A stretch of DNA of 10,904 nt from Chthoniobacterales bacterium (GCA_021733705.1 JAIPKF010000040.1:1-10904); one strand, 5' to 3'. Positions 1 through 7,616 are shown, counted from the first letter of the stretch. Numbers and translations: made by a program. Notes: generated by a model from the sequence alone, not told the origin.

Positions 1-81
1 GGAGAGAGGACTACTCGATCTGCTCATGTGATGAAACTGAGTCAACTGTATTGTTATATCGAAGAGCAAATAAAAAATTGA
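1..81 (+). CDS. Possible C-terminal end of an upstream gene (partial)
   Basis: An open frame enters from the window edge and stops at TGA 79-81, giving 26 residues that end in LYCYIEEQIKN. It lies on the same strand as all the main genes and ends about 30 bases before the first repeat fragment, which is where an upstream gene could finish. I do not recognise the protein, and 26 codons are too few to prove coding. An internal ATG at 31 would give only 16 residues. It may be chance. Confidence 0.22.
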   Translation, partial: GERTTRSAHVMKLSQLYCYIEEQIKN

Positions 82-113
82 ATTCCAAAAAACAACTCTT
101 ATTACTCCTACCT

Positions 114-167
114 CCAATATTTCATACCAATCACCTGCGTAAGCGGGGAAGGCAGATAGATACTGTG
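114..167 (+). repeat. Fragment of palindromic element (left arm only)
   Basis: The sequence begins ATATTTCATACC at 117-128 and then follows the left arm of the complete element at 449-632 in diverged form (a GCGGGGAAGGCAGATAGATACTG-like run against CCGGGAAGTCAGATGGATGCTG). It breaks off exactly where the intact element at 168 begins, so the right half is missing. It looks like an older copy interrupted or overwritten by the next one. The outer terminal CCCG is not preserved. Confidence 0.6.
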
Positions 168-351
168 TTAACCCGCATATTTCATACCGATTCTGCTGCG
201 GCTTGCGAACACCTGATGGATACTGCGTCAGCTTCGAATTGCTCCTCGGGCAGTATGAAACATACAGCCGTCGTCGCAATCCATCACCTTCCTTGTCTGC
301 ATCAGGATTCGCAGCGCCTCGCGACGAACCAGTATGAAATATGCGGGTTAA
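168..351 (+). mobile_element. Complete palindromic MITE-like element, copy 1
   Basis: A 184-bp symmetric element. The ends are a perfect 20-bp inverted repeat, TTAACCCGCATATTTCATAC at 168-187 and its complement at 332-351. The first and last four bases are both TTAA, a possible target duplication. The exact centre (about 259) carries a small hairpin with stem GTATG / CATAC around AAA, flanked by GGC and GCC. The arms remain partly complementary inside, for example TGCGAA and CCTGATG in the left arm match the complement of the right arm. No protein of its own is evident. Confidence 0.85.
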
Positions 352-409
352 CCCGGACATTTCATACCGATCGTGGCCTCCTTGTCACGATCAGTATGAA
401 ATATTCGAA
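352..409 (+). repeat. Mini-form of the palindromic element
   Basis: It directly abuts copy 1 and shares the TTAA at 348-351. ATTTCATAC-C-GATCGTG at 359-375 pairs with CACGATC-A-GTATGAAAT at 386-402, with one mismatch and a 10-base loop. The outer ends are CCCGGACAT and ATATTCG. The loop side GGCCTCCTTGTCACGATC matches the outer right arm of the 449-632 copy. This is therefore best read as an element whose interior has been deleted, leaving the two outer ends as a short hairpin. Confidence 0.75.
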
Positions 410-448
410 CACAAGTTCATCATCAGTTTCTTTTTCAGATTAATCATC

Positions 449-632
449 TTAACCCGCATATTTCATACCGATCTACTACGGAAGCCGGGAAGTCAGATGG
501 ATGCTGCGTTAGACTCACATTTTGATTTGGGCAGTATGTACACATACAGCCCTGCATCAAAATACTCGCCTGCCTAACCCCATCAGCCTTCGCGGCCTCC
601 TCGTCACGATCAGTATGAAACATCCGTGTTAA
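449..632 (+). mobile_element. Complete palindromic MITE-like element, copy 2
   Basis: 184 bp, again bracketed by TTAA (449-452 and 629-632). The left end CCCGCATATTTCATAC at 453-468 pairs with a more diverged right end, GTATGAAACATCCGTG at 613-628. The central palindrome GTATGT-AC-ACATAC lies at 534-547, exactly at the midpoint of 540.5, with GGGC/GCCC flanks. Both arms keep ATTTTGAT and its complement at matching distance from the centre. The left arm is nearly identical to copy 3 at 1892. The right arm is nearly identical, in reverse, to the copy starting at 10757. Confidence 0.85.
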
Positions 633-740
633 AATAGAGATCAAGGAAGGCTTGCTTCTCGCTTATTTTATAGTCATCTTTTAAAGTTCTATAGTTACAG
701 GTAATTTCATTCCATTTGTACAAATAAAATTCATTTTTCC
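633..740 (+). promoter_or_regulatory. mreB leader region
   Basis: An AT-rich stretch of 108 bases between the last upstream element and the mreB ATG. It is the natural place for the mreB promoter. Several TATAGT-like hexamers occur (669-674, 690-695), but none has a convincing -35 partner at the right distance. There is no clear Shine-Dalgarno sequence before the ATG: the last bases are TTCATTTTTCC. It is assigned by position only. Confidence 0.3.
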
Positions 741-1796
741 ATGAGCCTCTTCTCAAAACTTCTTACGAAATTCTTTGGTGTTTTTTCCACTGATATTGGA
801 ATCGATCTAGGTACTGCAAATACTCTTGTCTACTTGAAAGACCATGGTGTTGTGTTGAGGGAGCCTTCTATTGTTGCAGTAAAAGCAGGAACAACACAGG
901 TTCTTGCAGTAGGCGATGAAGCAAAGAGGATGCTTGGAAGAACCCCTGGCAACATCACAGCGATACGTCCTTTAAAAGATGGAGTTATCGCTGATTTTGA
1001 AATAACCGAAGCAATGTTGCGCCATTTTATTACAAAAGCTCATAGTTCACGACGTCTCATTCGACCTCGAGTAGTGATTGCAGTTCCAAGTGGCATTACT
1101 GAAGTTGAAAAACGTGCGGTCAAAGATTCTGCTTTGCATGCTGGAGCGAGAGAGGTTTTTTTAATTGAAGAACCAATGGCGGCGGCTATTGGTGTTGGTC
1201 TTCCAGTGACTGATCCAGCAGCTAATATGATTATTGATATTGGTGGAGGGACAACGGAAGTTGCTATCATATCATTAGCAGGCATTGTTTTTAGTCGTAG
1301 TGTACGTGTTGCTGGTGATGAGCTCGATGAGGCCATTACCAATTATATTAAACGTACCTATAATATTCTTATTGGAGAGCGCACTGCAGAAGATATTAAA
1401 TTACAGATTGGTTCTGCATATCCTTTGGAAAAAGAGATGGGAATGGATGTCAAGGGTCGTGATTTAGTGGCAGGTCTCCCTAAGACTATTCATATTTCAT
1501 CTCAAGAAATTCGTGATGCACTCATGGAACCGGTCTCTACTATTGTTAATGCTGTTCGTATCACTCTGGAACGTTGTCCTCCTGAACTTTCAGCTGATCT
1601 AGTTGATCATGGTGTTGTTCTTGCAGGCGGAGGAGCCCTGCTCCGTGGTCTTGATAAGCTTATTGCTGAAGAGACTGGGCTTCCAGTACATGTTGCTGAA
1701 GACCCTCTGAGTGCTGTTGTGGAAGGGACCGGACGAGCTCTTCAAGAAATTGCTTTTTTACGTGCAGTTGCTTCACAAGATCGAATGAGAACGTAG
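741..1796 (+). CDS. mreB: Rod shape-determining protein MreB
   Basis: Actin-like ATPase that forms membrane-bound filaments and positions the peptidoglycan elongation machinery. The 351-residue product has the usual MreB length and all the actin-fold signatures. The phosphate-1 loop is D18-IGIDLGTANT near the N-terminus, the phosphate-2 loop is D166-IGGGTTEVAII, and the adenosine motif is G291-VVLAGGGALLRGL. The first 16 residues (MSLFSKLLTKFFGVFS) can form the amphipathic membrane-binding helix typical of Gram-negative MreB. The ATG at 741 leaves the phosphate loop at the normal distance from the start, although no Shine-Dalgarno sequence is visible. It heads the mre cluster and is separated from mreC by 273 bases that contain a palindromic element. 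I see no truncation or missing motif. Confidence 0.98.
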   Translation: MSLFSKLLTKFFGVFSTDIGIDLGTANTLVYLKDHGVVLREPSIVAVKAGTTQVLAVGDEAKRMLGRTPGNITAIRPLKDGVIADFEITEAMLRHFITKAHSSRRLIRPRVVIAVPSGITEVEKRAVKDSALHAGAREVFLIEEPMAAAIGVGLPVTDPAANMIIDIGGGTTEVAIISLAGIVFSRSVRVAGDELDEAITNYIKRTYNILIGERTAEDIKLQIGSAYPLEKEMGMDVKGRDLVAGLPKTIHISSQEIRDALMEPVSTIVNAVRITLERCPPELSADLVDHGVVLAGGGALLRGLDKLIAEETGLPVHVAEDPLSAVVEGTGRALQEIAFLRAVASQDRMRT

Positions 1797-1891
1797 TGCT
1801 CTAGCCGGAGAGTGTGATAAAGAGCTTTCTTCGTGATTGTAGATTAACTTCTCAAATTTTTGATACAGTGATTTTATTTCAAAAAAAGAAC

Positions 1892-2060
1892 CTAACCCGC
1901 ATATTTCATACTAATCTACTACGGAAACCGGGAAGCCAGATGGATGCTGCGCTAGACTCTCATTTTGATTTGGATGGTAGGGACTCATACAGCCCGGCAT
2001 CCATTGTGAGTTTATCATTAGGGGAAGCTCATCACCCTTCACTTATGGCTCTATCATTTT
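1892..2060 (+). mobile_element. Palindromic element copy 3, right arm decayed
   Basis: The left half is intact: CTAA then CCCGCATATTTCATAC at 1896-1911, and the next 60 bases follow copy 2 with few differences (about 6 in the 80 bases from 1893). The centre differs, reading GGTAGGGACTCATACAGCC, a form shared with the copy at 10435. The right arm is recognisable only in pieces (GCCCGGCATCC, CATCACCCTTCAC) and lacks the terminal GTATGAAATATGCGGG. It lies between mreB and mreC and ends a few bases before the mreC ATG, so it is likely transcribed within the mre operon. The right boundary is approximate. Confidence 0.75.
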
Positions 2061-2069
2061 AGAACGATC

Positions 2070-2870
2070 ATGCCTCGCTCCCGAACATTTATCGCTATAG
2101 CTCTTCTTGTTGGTGCTATTTTTTTTTCATTCTTAAATGTTTCTGGACTTAAGATAGCTCAAGAGAAACTGCTCACTCTTATTTCTCCTGTTTTTTATTC
2201 GTGTGCGCTTGTTAAAAAAAATATCGATGAAATTACCCAACATCGAATGAATTTGCGTCAGCTCGAAGAAGCCAATAGCAGACTCCTGTCAGAAAATAGA
2301 CAACTTGAAGCAGAAAATTTAGTTCTACGCTCTGCTGAAGAAGAAAATAATGAGTTACGAAAAGCCTTAGACTATCGTGAAAAGTCAGCATTTCAGCTAG
2401 TACCAGCAACGATTATTGCCCGGGATAATTCTACATGGTGGAATAGTTTTAAAATTGATAGAGGATCTCGTAACGGTATTGCTCCTGATATGGCAGTTAT
2501 TACTGAGAATGGCCTTGTCGGTAAAACAAGCGTCGTCACACCAGGTGTTTCAACAATTGTTCTCATTACTGATGAAAATTGTAATATTGCTTCCAAAGTC
2601 CAAGGCACTTCAGATCAAGGAATCTGTAGTGGTTTGCGTATTCCAACGGGAGAGTTGCAAATCAATTTTTTAAATAAATTAGCCAATTTACAAGCTGGAC
2701 AAATAGTATACACAGCTGGAGTTAGTGGTGGTATTTTCCCATCTGGTATTGAAGTTGGCACTGTAAAAAGTTTTTGTCTTCGTGAACTCGATGGACAAGC
2801 TATTTTAGAACCGACTGTTGATTTTAGCAATCTGGAGCATGTCTTTGTCATTGTTGGAGCTAAGGAGTGA
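2070..2870 (+). CDS. mreC: Rod shape-determining protein MreC
   Basis: Periplasmic scaffold of the elongasome; members of the family bridge MreB/MreD and PBP2. The 266-residue product has a short cytoplasmic N-terminus, one membrane helix (about residues 7-25), a coiled coil rich in E, L, N and R (about 50-105), and then the MreC beta-domain. The last is recognisable from I130-DRGSRNGIAPDMAVI, NGLVGKTSVVTPG (147-159) and the IVLITDENCNIASKV stretch. The length is near the lower end for the family but complete. The ATG at 2070 places the membrane helix directly at the N-terminus. There is no good Shine-Dalgarno sequence, and the bases just upstream are the decayed arm of a palindromic element. 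mreD follows 80 bases downstream. Confidence 0.94.
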   Translation: MPRSRTFIAIALLVGAIFFSFLNVSGLKIAQEKLLTLISPVFYSCALVKKNIDEITQHRMNLRQLEEANSRLLSENRQLEAENLVLRSAEEENNELRKALDYREKSAFQLVPATIIARDNSTWWNSFKIDRGSRNGIAPDMAVITENGLVGKTSVVTPGVSTIVLITDENCNIASKVQGTSDQGICSGLRIPTGELQINFLNKLANLQAGQIVYTAGVSGGIFPSGIEVGTVKSFCLRELDGQAILEPTVDFSNLEHVFVIVGAKE

Positions 2871-2950
2871 AAGCAAAGCCAGAGGGAAGCTTCTACTCCA
2901 GACGATAAATCTAGCATGCTCTTGACTATTCAACCCTGAGCTTCTTAAGA

Positions 2951-3499
2951 ATGAAACCTCTTCCACTTTTTCTTTTTCTTCTGGTGTTGCTGCTATTAAC
3001 CATGGCCTTAGAAGCTACTCTCCCTTTTATACCATTTCTGGGGCAAGTTCATCTCATCCTCTTTACGATTATTTTTTGTTTTGCAGCATTAGTGCTTCCT
3101 TTTTCTGGTGCCCTTTTTTTTGGTTTTATTACAGGTTTGTTAGAGGGGTTACTTGTGATGCAAATTTACGATCAGCATGTTGAAATTCGACTCGGTTGGT
3201 TTATATTATTTTTTACCTTATGGGCTCTTGTACTCCAATGTGTCAGTGATTTAACTGATGGTATTCGTTGGGAACTTCATACCTTAGGGACCGGATTGTG
3301 CACCGCTACTTTTCTTTTGGGAGAGTTTTTTCTTCTAACGTTCTCAAGAGGAAATTTTTTTATCACTGGGGATGTATTTATAGTGAGTCTTTTAGCAGCA
3401 GGAATCTCATTTATCCTAGCTCCTTTCTTCTATGGATGTTTGCAATTTTTGCTCTCTCCCCCCAAACAGGTCTGCACGAATTACCTAGCTCCACTCTAA
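2951..3499 (+). CDS. mreD: MreD-like rod-shape membrane protein
   Basis: A 182-residue, very hydrophobic protein with about five or six predicted membrane segments (roughly residues 5-24, 33-50, 52-70, 82-98, 113-131 and 141-163). MreD proteins are inner-membrane partners of MreC and PBP2 with this size and topology. They are poorly conserved in sequence, so the name rests mainly on position between mreC and mrdA and on topology. The ATG at 2951 is preceded directly by CTTCTTAAGA, the same TTAAGA that precedes the mrdA start. The stop codon lies 6 bases before the mrdA ATG, implying tight co-transcription. Another small multi-pass protein cannot be excluded from sequence alone. Confidence 0.78.
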   Translation: MKPLPLFLFLLVLLLLTMALEATLPFIPFLGQVHLILFTIIFCFAALVLPFSGALFFGFITGLLEGLLVMQIYDQHVEIRLGWFILFFTLWALVLQCVSDLTDGIRWELHTLGTGLCTATFLLGEFFLLTFSRGNFFITGDVFIVSLLAAGISFILAPFFYGCLQFLLSPPKQVCTNYLAPL

Positions 3500-3505
3500 T
3501 TAAGA

Positions 3506-5707
3506 ATGATTGTACAAAAAGAAGAGGCAGCTTCCCACCGTCAGATCTTAGTTTTAGGCAGTATTACTGTTGCTATTTTTTTCGTTTTGATAGTGAGGCT
3601 ATGGTATCTTCAGATTATTTGCGGTCATCAGTACAAGACAAAAATTAAAGGTAGTTCTGAATTAACGGTACGTATTCCTGCCGTAAGGGGAGAAATCTTT
3701 GATCGGAATGGGATTCCCCTTGTGGAAAATCGGGCTAGCCTTCAAGTAGATCTTTATTTGCCTGATATCGTCAGAGCATACAAAGAAAAAGAGGGGGCCT
3801 TGCCAATGGTGACATACAGAGCCTTGGACCATGGAATGCCTATTAATAAAGAAGAGGCAGATATTGTGCAAATAGTCCAGACATCGGTGATTCCTCGTCT
3901 TGAAAAATTGGGCTTAGCTGGGGATTATAATACTCGAAAATTACAGCTTCAATATCGCAATAATAAAGAGGTTCCCTTTTCTTACAGAAAAGATATTGAT
4001 TTCGAAACGATGGCACGTTTTTGCGAAAACAATTTCGATTTACCGGGCGTGAATGTCACGCTCAAGCCAGTAAGAAACTACGTTTATGGATCCCTTGCAG
4101 CGCATCTTTTTGGCTATGTGGGATGGCCTACTGAAATTGATTCGAAGGAGGCTAGTCAGTTTAATTTTTACGAGCCAGATGTTGTTGGTAAAGCGCAGAT
4201 TGAGTTGGCATATGACAAAGTATTACGGGGGACACCAGGTCAGCGTATCCTCCAGCGTAATGCTCACGGTGGAATTGAAAAAGAAGAGGAGCAGATCAAG
4301 CCAAAACAGGGAGCTAATGTTTATCTAACTATTGATGCACGCATTCAATATATCGCAGAACAATCATTACGTGTTGTCGGACGCGGTGCTATCGTTGTGC
4401 TTGATCCCAATAATGGAGATATTTTAGCAATGGCTTCGGTTCCTTCATTTAATCCAAATAAATTTGTTCCCACCATTTCCAAAAAAGATTGGGAAGTGCT
4501 CGTTCGCGATGAAACAGATCCCCTAACGAATCGTGCTTTGAGTGCGTATGCTCCAGGCTCTATTTTCAAACTTTGCACCTCCTTTGCTGGTATTCGTGCT
4601 GGGATTGGGGATCATGATTTTACTTGTACGGGAGGAGTCCAGTATGGTGACAAATTTATGAAGTGTTGGGTCCTCACTGCCAAGCCACCACTTCCTCCAC
4701 ATGGGAAGCTGCATCTCAGTGATGCTATCAAAAAATCATGTAATGCTTTTTTTTATCAATATGGAAATGCAGCAGGAATTGATCAAATCGATTCTGTTGG
4801 AAAAATGCTTGGCCTTGGTCAAAAAACTGGATTGCCGCTTAATAATGAAGCAGCAGGAGTCTTGCCAGGACCTGAGTGGTTAGCAGCAAATGCACCTCAG
4901 GAGCGCTGGAGTGCTGGTTACACGGCCAATGTTGCAATTGGTCAAGGTTTTGTGTTGACGACACCAATACAGATGGGCCTTGTAGGTGCTACCGTAGCCA
5001 ATGGAGGAATCTATTATCAACCTCGACTTGTAAAAAAAGTTGTTGCTCAGGATGGGACTCTTCTTGAAGAGGAGCCTACAAAAATTCGAAGTAACTTTAA
5101 AAAGGAAGGCGGGTTTACCGATGAGCAAATTGAACAAGTGCGTCTCGGTATGTGGAAAGTAGTCAACGAAGATGGTGGGACTGCACGAAAAGCACGTCTA
5201 GAAAAAAACATTGTAGCAGGAAAAACGGGAACAGCTCAATTTTGGAGAGGTCATAATAAGGATAATCACACATGGTTCATCGGTTTTGCCCCCTATGAAA
5301 ATCCTAAGTATGTTGTTATTGCGCTTGTTCAAGGTGCTAAGTCAGGAGGAGCTGTGGCAGCACCCCTTGCTTCAAGGGTTTTAGAAGAAATTTTTGCAAT
5401 GGAAGCAGGGAAAGAGGTGAAATTAGCACCCTTAGCTCCTGCTGTTGGAGATTTCAAGCATATCTCAAGTATCGATTTCACAAAATCAAACCCTTCTTCC
5501 TATGGACCTGATAAAGAACCTGGAGATTCTCCAGTTGAAGATGCTCCTACAACAAGTTCTTCTTCTCGGGAGAATGTTCCAACTCCTGATATCAGTGAAG
5601 ATGCCGATGCACGAGGTCACGTCAAAAACAGACCTCAAAATCAAGGAGGACTTCAAAAGTTTTTCAAATTCTTAGGAGGAGGCAGATCAGCTGCTCCTAA
5701 AAATTAA
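3506..5707 (+). CDS. mrdA: Penicillin-binding protein 2 (elongasome transpeptidase)
   Basis: Class B penicillin-binding protein that cross-links peptidoglycan during side-wall growth, anchored in the inner membrane with its catalytic domain in the periplasm. Residues 13-36 form the N-terminal membrane helix, followed by the PBP-dimer domain with R61-GEIFDRNG. The transpeptidase motifs are complete: S352-IFK (catalytic serine; SxxK), S411-CN (SxN) and K573-TGT (KTG). The product has 733 residues, longer than the roughly 600-650 common in the family. The excess is a C-terminal tail of about 100 residues after M632, rich in P, S, E, D and K, ending in a G/K/F-rich stretch (GGLQKFFKFLGGGRSAAPKN). 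rodA, its usual SEDS glycosyltransferase partner and often its neighbour, is not in this window. The start is supported by the 6-base gap after mreD and the position of the membrane helix. Confidence 0.97.
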   Translation: MIVQKEEAASHRQILVLGSITVAIFFVLIVRLWYLQIICGHQYKTKIKGSSELTVRIPAVRGEIFDRNGIPLVENRASLQVDLYLPDIVRAYKEKEGALPMVTYRALDHGMPINKEEADIVQIVQTSVIPRLEKLGLAGDYNTRKLQLQYRNNKEVPFSYRKDIDFETMARFCENNFDLPGVNVTLKPVRNYVYGSLAAHLFGYVGWPTEIDSKEASQFNFYEPDVVGKAQIELAYDKVLRGTPGQRILQRNAHGGIEKEEEQIKPKQGANVYLTIDARIQYIAEQSLRVVGRGAIVVLDPNNGDILAMASVPSFNPNKFVPTISKKDWEVLVRDETDPLTNRALSAYAPGSIFKLCTSFAGIRAGIGDHDFTCTGGVQYGDKFMKCWVLTAKPPLPPHGKLHLSDAIKKSCNAFFYQYGNAAGIDQIDSVGKMLGLGQKTGLPLNNEAAGVLPGPEWLAANAPQERWSAGYTANVAIGQGFVLTTPIQMGLVGATVANGGIYYQPRLVKKVVAQDGTLLEEEPTKIRSNFKKEGGFTDEQIEQVRLGMWKVVNEDGGTARKARLEKNIVAGKTGTAQFWRGHNKDNHTWFIGFAPYENPKYVVIALVQGAKSGGAVAAPLASRVLEEIFAMEAGKEVKLAPLAPAVGDFKHISSIDFTKSNPSSYGPDKEPGDSPVEDAPTTSSSSRENVPTPDISEDADARGHVKNRPQNQGGLQKFFKFLGGGRSAAPKN

Positions 5708-5980
5708 TGTTTTAGTAATATTGCTTAAAAATTACAGGTCATCGACAAGACTATCTGAAAAATGCTCCGATGGCTGAAAGTAGATTATGACTGGCTGCTT
5801 CTGTTTTGGAGGAGATGATCTGATCTGTTTCTAAAAATTCATCACCGCTTTTTCTCAAAAACAGTTCACTTTACTAGAAACTCGAGTTACCATAAAGAAC
5901 TCGTTTGGACAGAGCTCACTTGCATATGTTTAGCTTTCCAATTTTTAAGAATCTCAAAAATTTTCACTTTCAACTGCTGT

Positions 5981-7582
5981 TTGATAACAGCCCTTACTAC
6001 TTTGAATATTATCGATACTGTAAAACGTTTTTTAGGCGTTAAGAAAAACGGACCAAGAGTTAAACTCATTATTAGCTCTGAAAAGCTCGAGAAACGAGTG
6101 GCCCTCATGGAAGATGGTCTGCTCGAAGAATATTCTATTGAACGTGATAGCGATCGAAATATCGTAGCTGGTATTTTTAAAGGAAAGGTTCGTAATATCG
6201 AACATGGATTGAAGGCGATGTTCGTTGATATTGGTTTTGAAAAAAATGCCTTCTTGCATTTTTGGGATGCTGTACCAGCAGCTCTTGATAGTGGTATAGA
6301 GGCTGTTCATCGAGGCAAAACTCAACAATCCAAGAAAAAAATTACGGCTAAAGATATTCCATCAATTTATCCTGTTGGCTCCGAAGTAATGGTGCAGGTA
6401 ACAAAAGGACCCATTGGAACTAAAGGACCACGTGTCACTACTAATATCAGCCTTGCGGGCCGTTATATGGTCCTCATGCCATTTAATGATCAATGTGGAA
6501 TTTCCCGTAAAATTGAAGATCCGAAAGAGCGACTACGTCTCCGCGATATTCTTACTAATTTAGAATTACCAGAGGGTATGGGGATTATTATTAGAACTGC
6601 AGGGGAGGGGCAACGGGCCCGTTTTTTTGTCCGTGATCTCCATTTTTTATTGGATCAATGGAATTGTGTGGAAGAGGGGATGAAAACAAAACCTGCTGCA
6701 AGCACCTTGATGCTAGAGCCAGATTTGATTGCCCGTACGGTACGCGATTTTCTTACTGATACTGTTGATGAGGTTAATATTGATGACCTTGGTGAGGCAG
6801 AGAGAATGCAGTCATTAGTGGCACCTATTTCAAAACGTGCTCGCAAGCTTATTCATTATTACAGCGGAGCAAAGCCGATTTTTGATCATTTTGGGGTTCA
6901 AGAACAGATTGACAAAGCCTTTTTACGTCAGGTCTGGCTTCCTTGTGGAGGCTATCTTGTCATTGATGAAACTGAAGCAATGATAACGGTCGATGTCAAT
7001 ACTGGTCGCAATAAAGGGAGCAAAGATATGGAAAAGACGTTGCTTCAAACAAACCTTGAAGCAGTCGATGAAATTGCTCGTCAACTTCGACTCAGAAATA
7101 TTGGAGGGCTTATTGTCTGTGACTTCATCGATATGAAAAGCCGGAAAGATCAGCAGGCTGTTTACCAACGTATGAAGGAACGACTCAGGCGAGATAAAGC
7201 TCGCACCCACGTTTTACCAATATCTGCATTGGGATTGATGGAAATGACCCGTCAGCGTGCCCAGGAAAGCATTTCAAGCTCACGCTACACTCACTGTCCT
7301 TACTGTGGGGGCAAAGGTATTATTAAAAGTGTGATGACGATGAGCGTGGAATTGCAACGTGCTCTGCATACTTTGATGAAACGGCATCAGGATGACATTC
7401 ATGAATTTAAAGTTACTGTTCATCCGGATCTACTCCATCGCTTGCGTCATGAAGATGATCAACTCTTAGCTGACATTCAACGTCGTTATGTTGCTTGCCT
7501 CACATTTCGTTCTGATCCCACTATTCACTTGGAGAAATTTGTTATTTCCAATGCTGTGACTCATGAGGAACTGACGGTGTGA
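5981..7582 (+). CDS. rng: Ribonuclease G/E family endoribonuclease
   Basis: Endoribonuclease of the RNase E/G family, which cleaves single-stranded AU-rich RNA in rRNA processing and mRNA decay. An S1 RNA-binding domain starts near residue 66 (F-KGKVRNIEHGLKAMFVDIG). The catalytic domain carries D338 (in TVDVNTGRNKGS) and D381 (in GGLIVCDFIDM), and the zinc-link is C439-PYC. The spacings D338-D381 (43) and D381-C439 (58) equal those of E. coli RNase E D303, D346 and C404. The length fits RNase G; the long RNase E scaffold tail is absent. The start is uncertain: the family core begins at about residue 26 (RVKLIISSEKLEKRVAL), and the first in-frame ATG (6107) lies inside it. TTG at 5981 or 6002 is therefore the likeliest start. 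The 273 bases upstream (5708-5980) hold no recognisable gene, terminator or repeat. Confidence 0.95.
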   Translation: MITALTTLNIIDTVKRFLGVKKNGPRVKLIISSEKLEKRVALMEDGLLEEYSIERDSDRNIVAGIFKGKVRNIEHGLKAMFVDIGFEKNAFLHFWDAVPAALDSGIEAVHRGKTQQSKKKITAKDIPSIYPVGSEVMVQVTKGPIGTKGPRVTTNISLAGRYMVLMPFNDQCGISRKIEDPKERLRLRDILTNLELPEGMGIIIRTAGEGQRARFFVRDLHFLLDQWNCVEEGMKTKPAASTLMLEPDLIARTVRDFLTDTVDEVNIDDLGEAERMQSLVAPISKRARKLIHYYSGAKPIFDHFGVQEQIDKAFLRQVWLPCGGYLVIDETEAMITVDVNTGRNKGSKDMEKTLLQTNLEAVDEIARQLRLRNIGGLIVCDFIDMKSRKDQQAVYQRMKERLRRDKARTHVLPISALGLMEMTRQRAQESISSSRYTHCPYCGGKGIIKSVMTMSVELQRALHTLMKRHQDDIHEFKVTVHPDLLHRLRHEDDQLLADIQRRYVACLTFRSDPTIHLEKFVISNAVTHEELTV

Positions 7583-7616
7583 GGATCACAACTATATTTT
7601 AACGTAGTATCTCAAA

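Noticed and set aside
114..632. A CRISPR array as explanation for the clustered repeats
   Set aside because: The repeats are inverted pairs about 145 bases apart within symmetric 184-bp units, with no regular short direct repeats or unique spacers and no cas genes.
51..644. Open frames of 66-130 codons on both strands upstream of mreB, with peptides such as IFHTD and DQYEICG
   Set aside because: They lie across the palindromic elements, share their peptide only because the repeats recur, and overlap each other. They are not annotated as genes, though the silent bias in one frame is recorded as a finding.
669..695. TATAGT-like -10 hexamers before mreB as a mapped promoter
   Set aside because: No -35 hexamer at 16-18 bases could be paired with them convincingly, so only a general leader region is annotated.
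5926..6042. A short ATG-started frame (38 codons) overlapping the rng 5' end in another frame
   Set aside because: The AT-rich composition explains it, it has no conserved features, and the overlapping rng frame is well supported.
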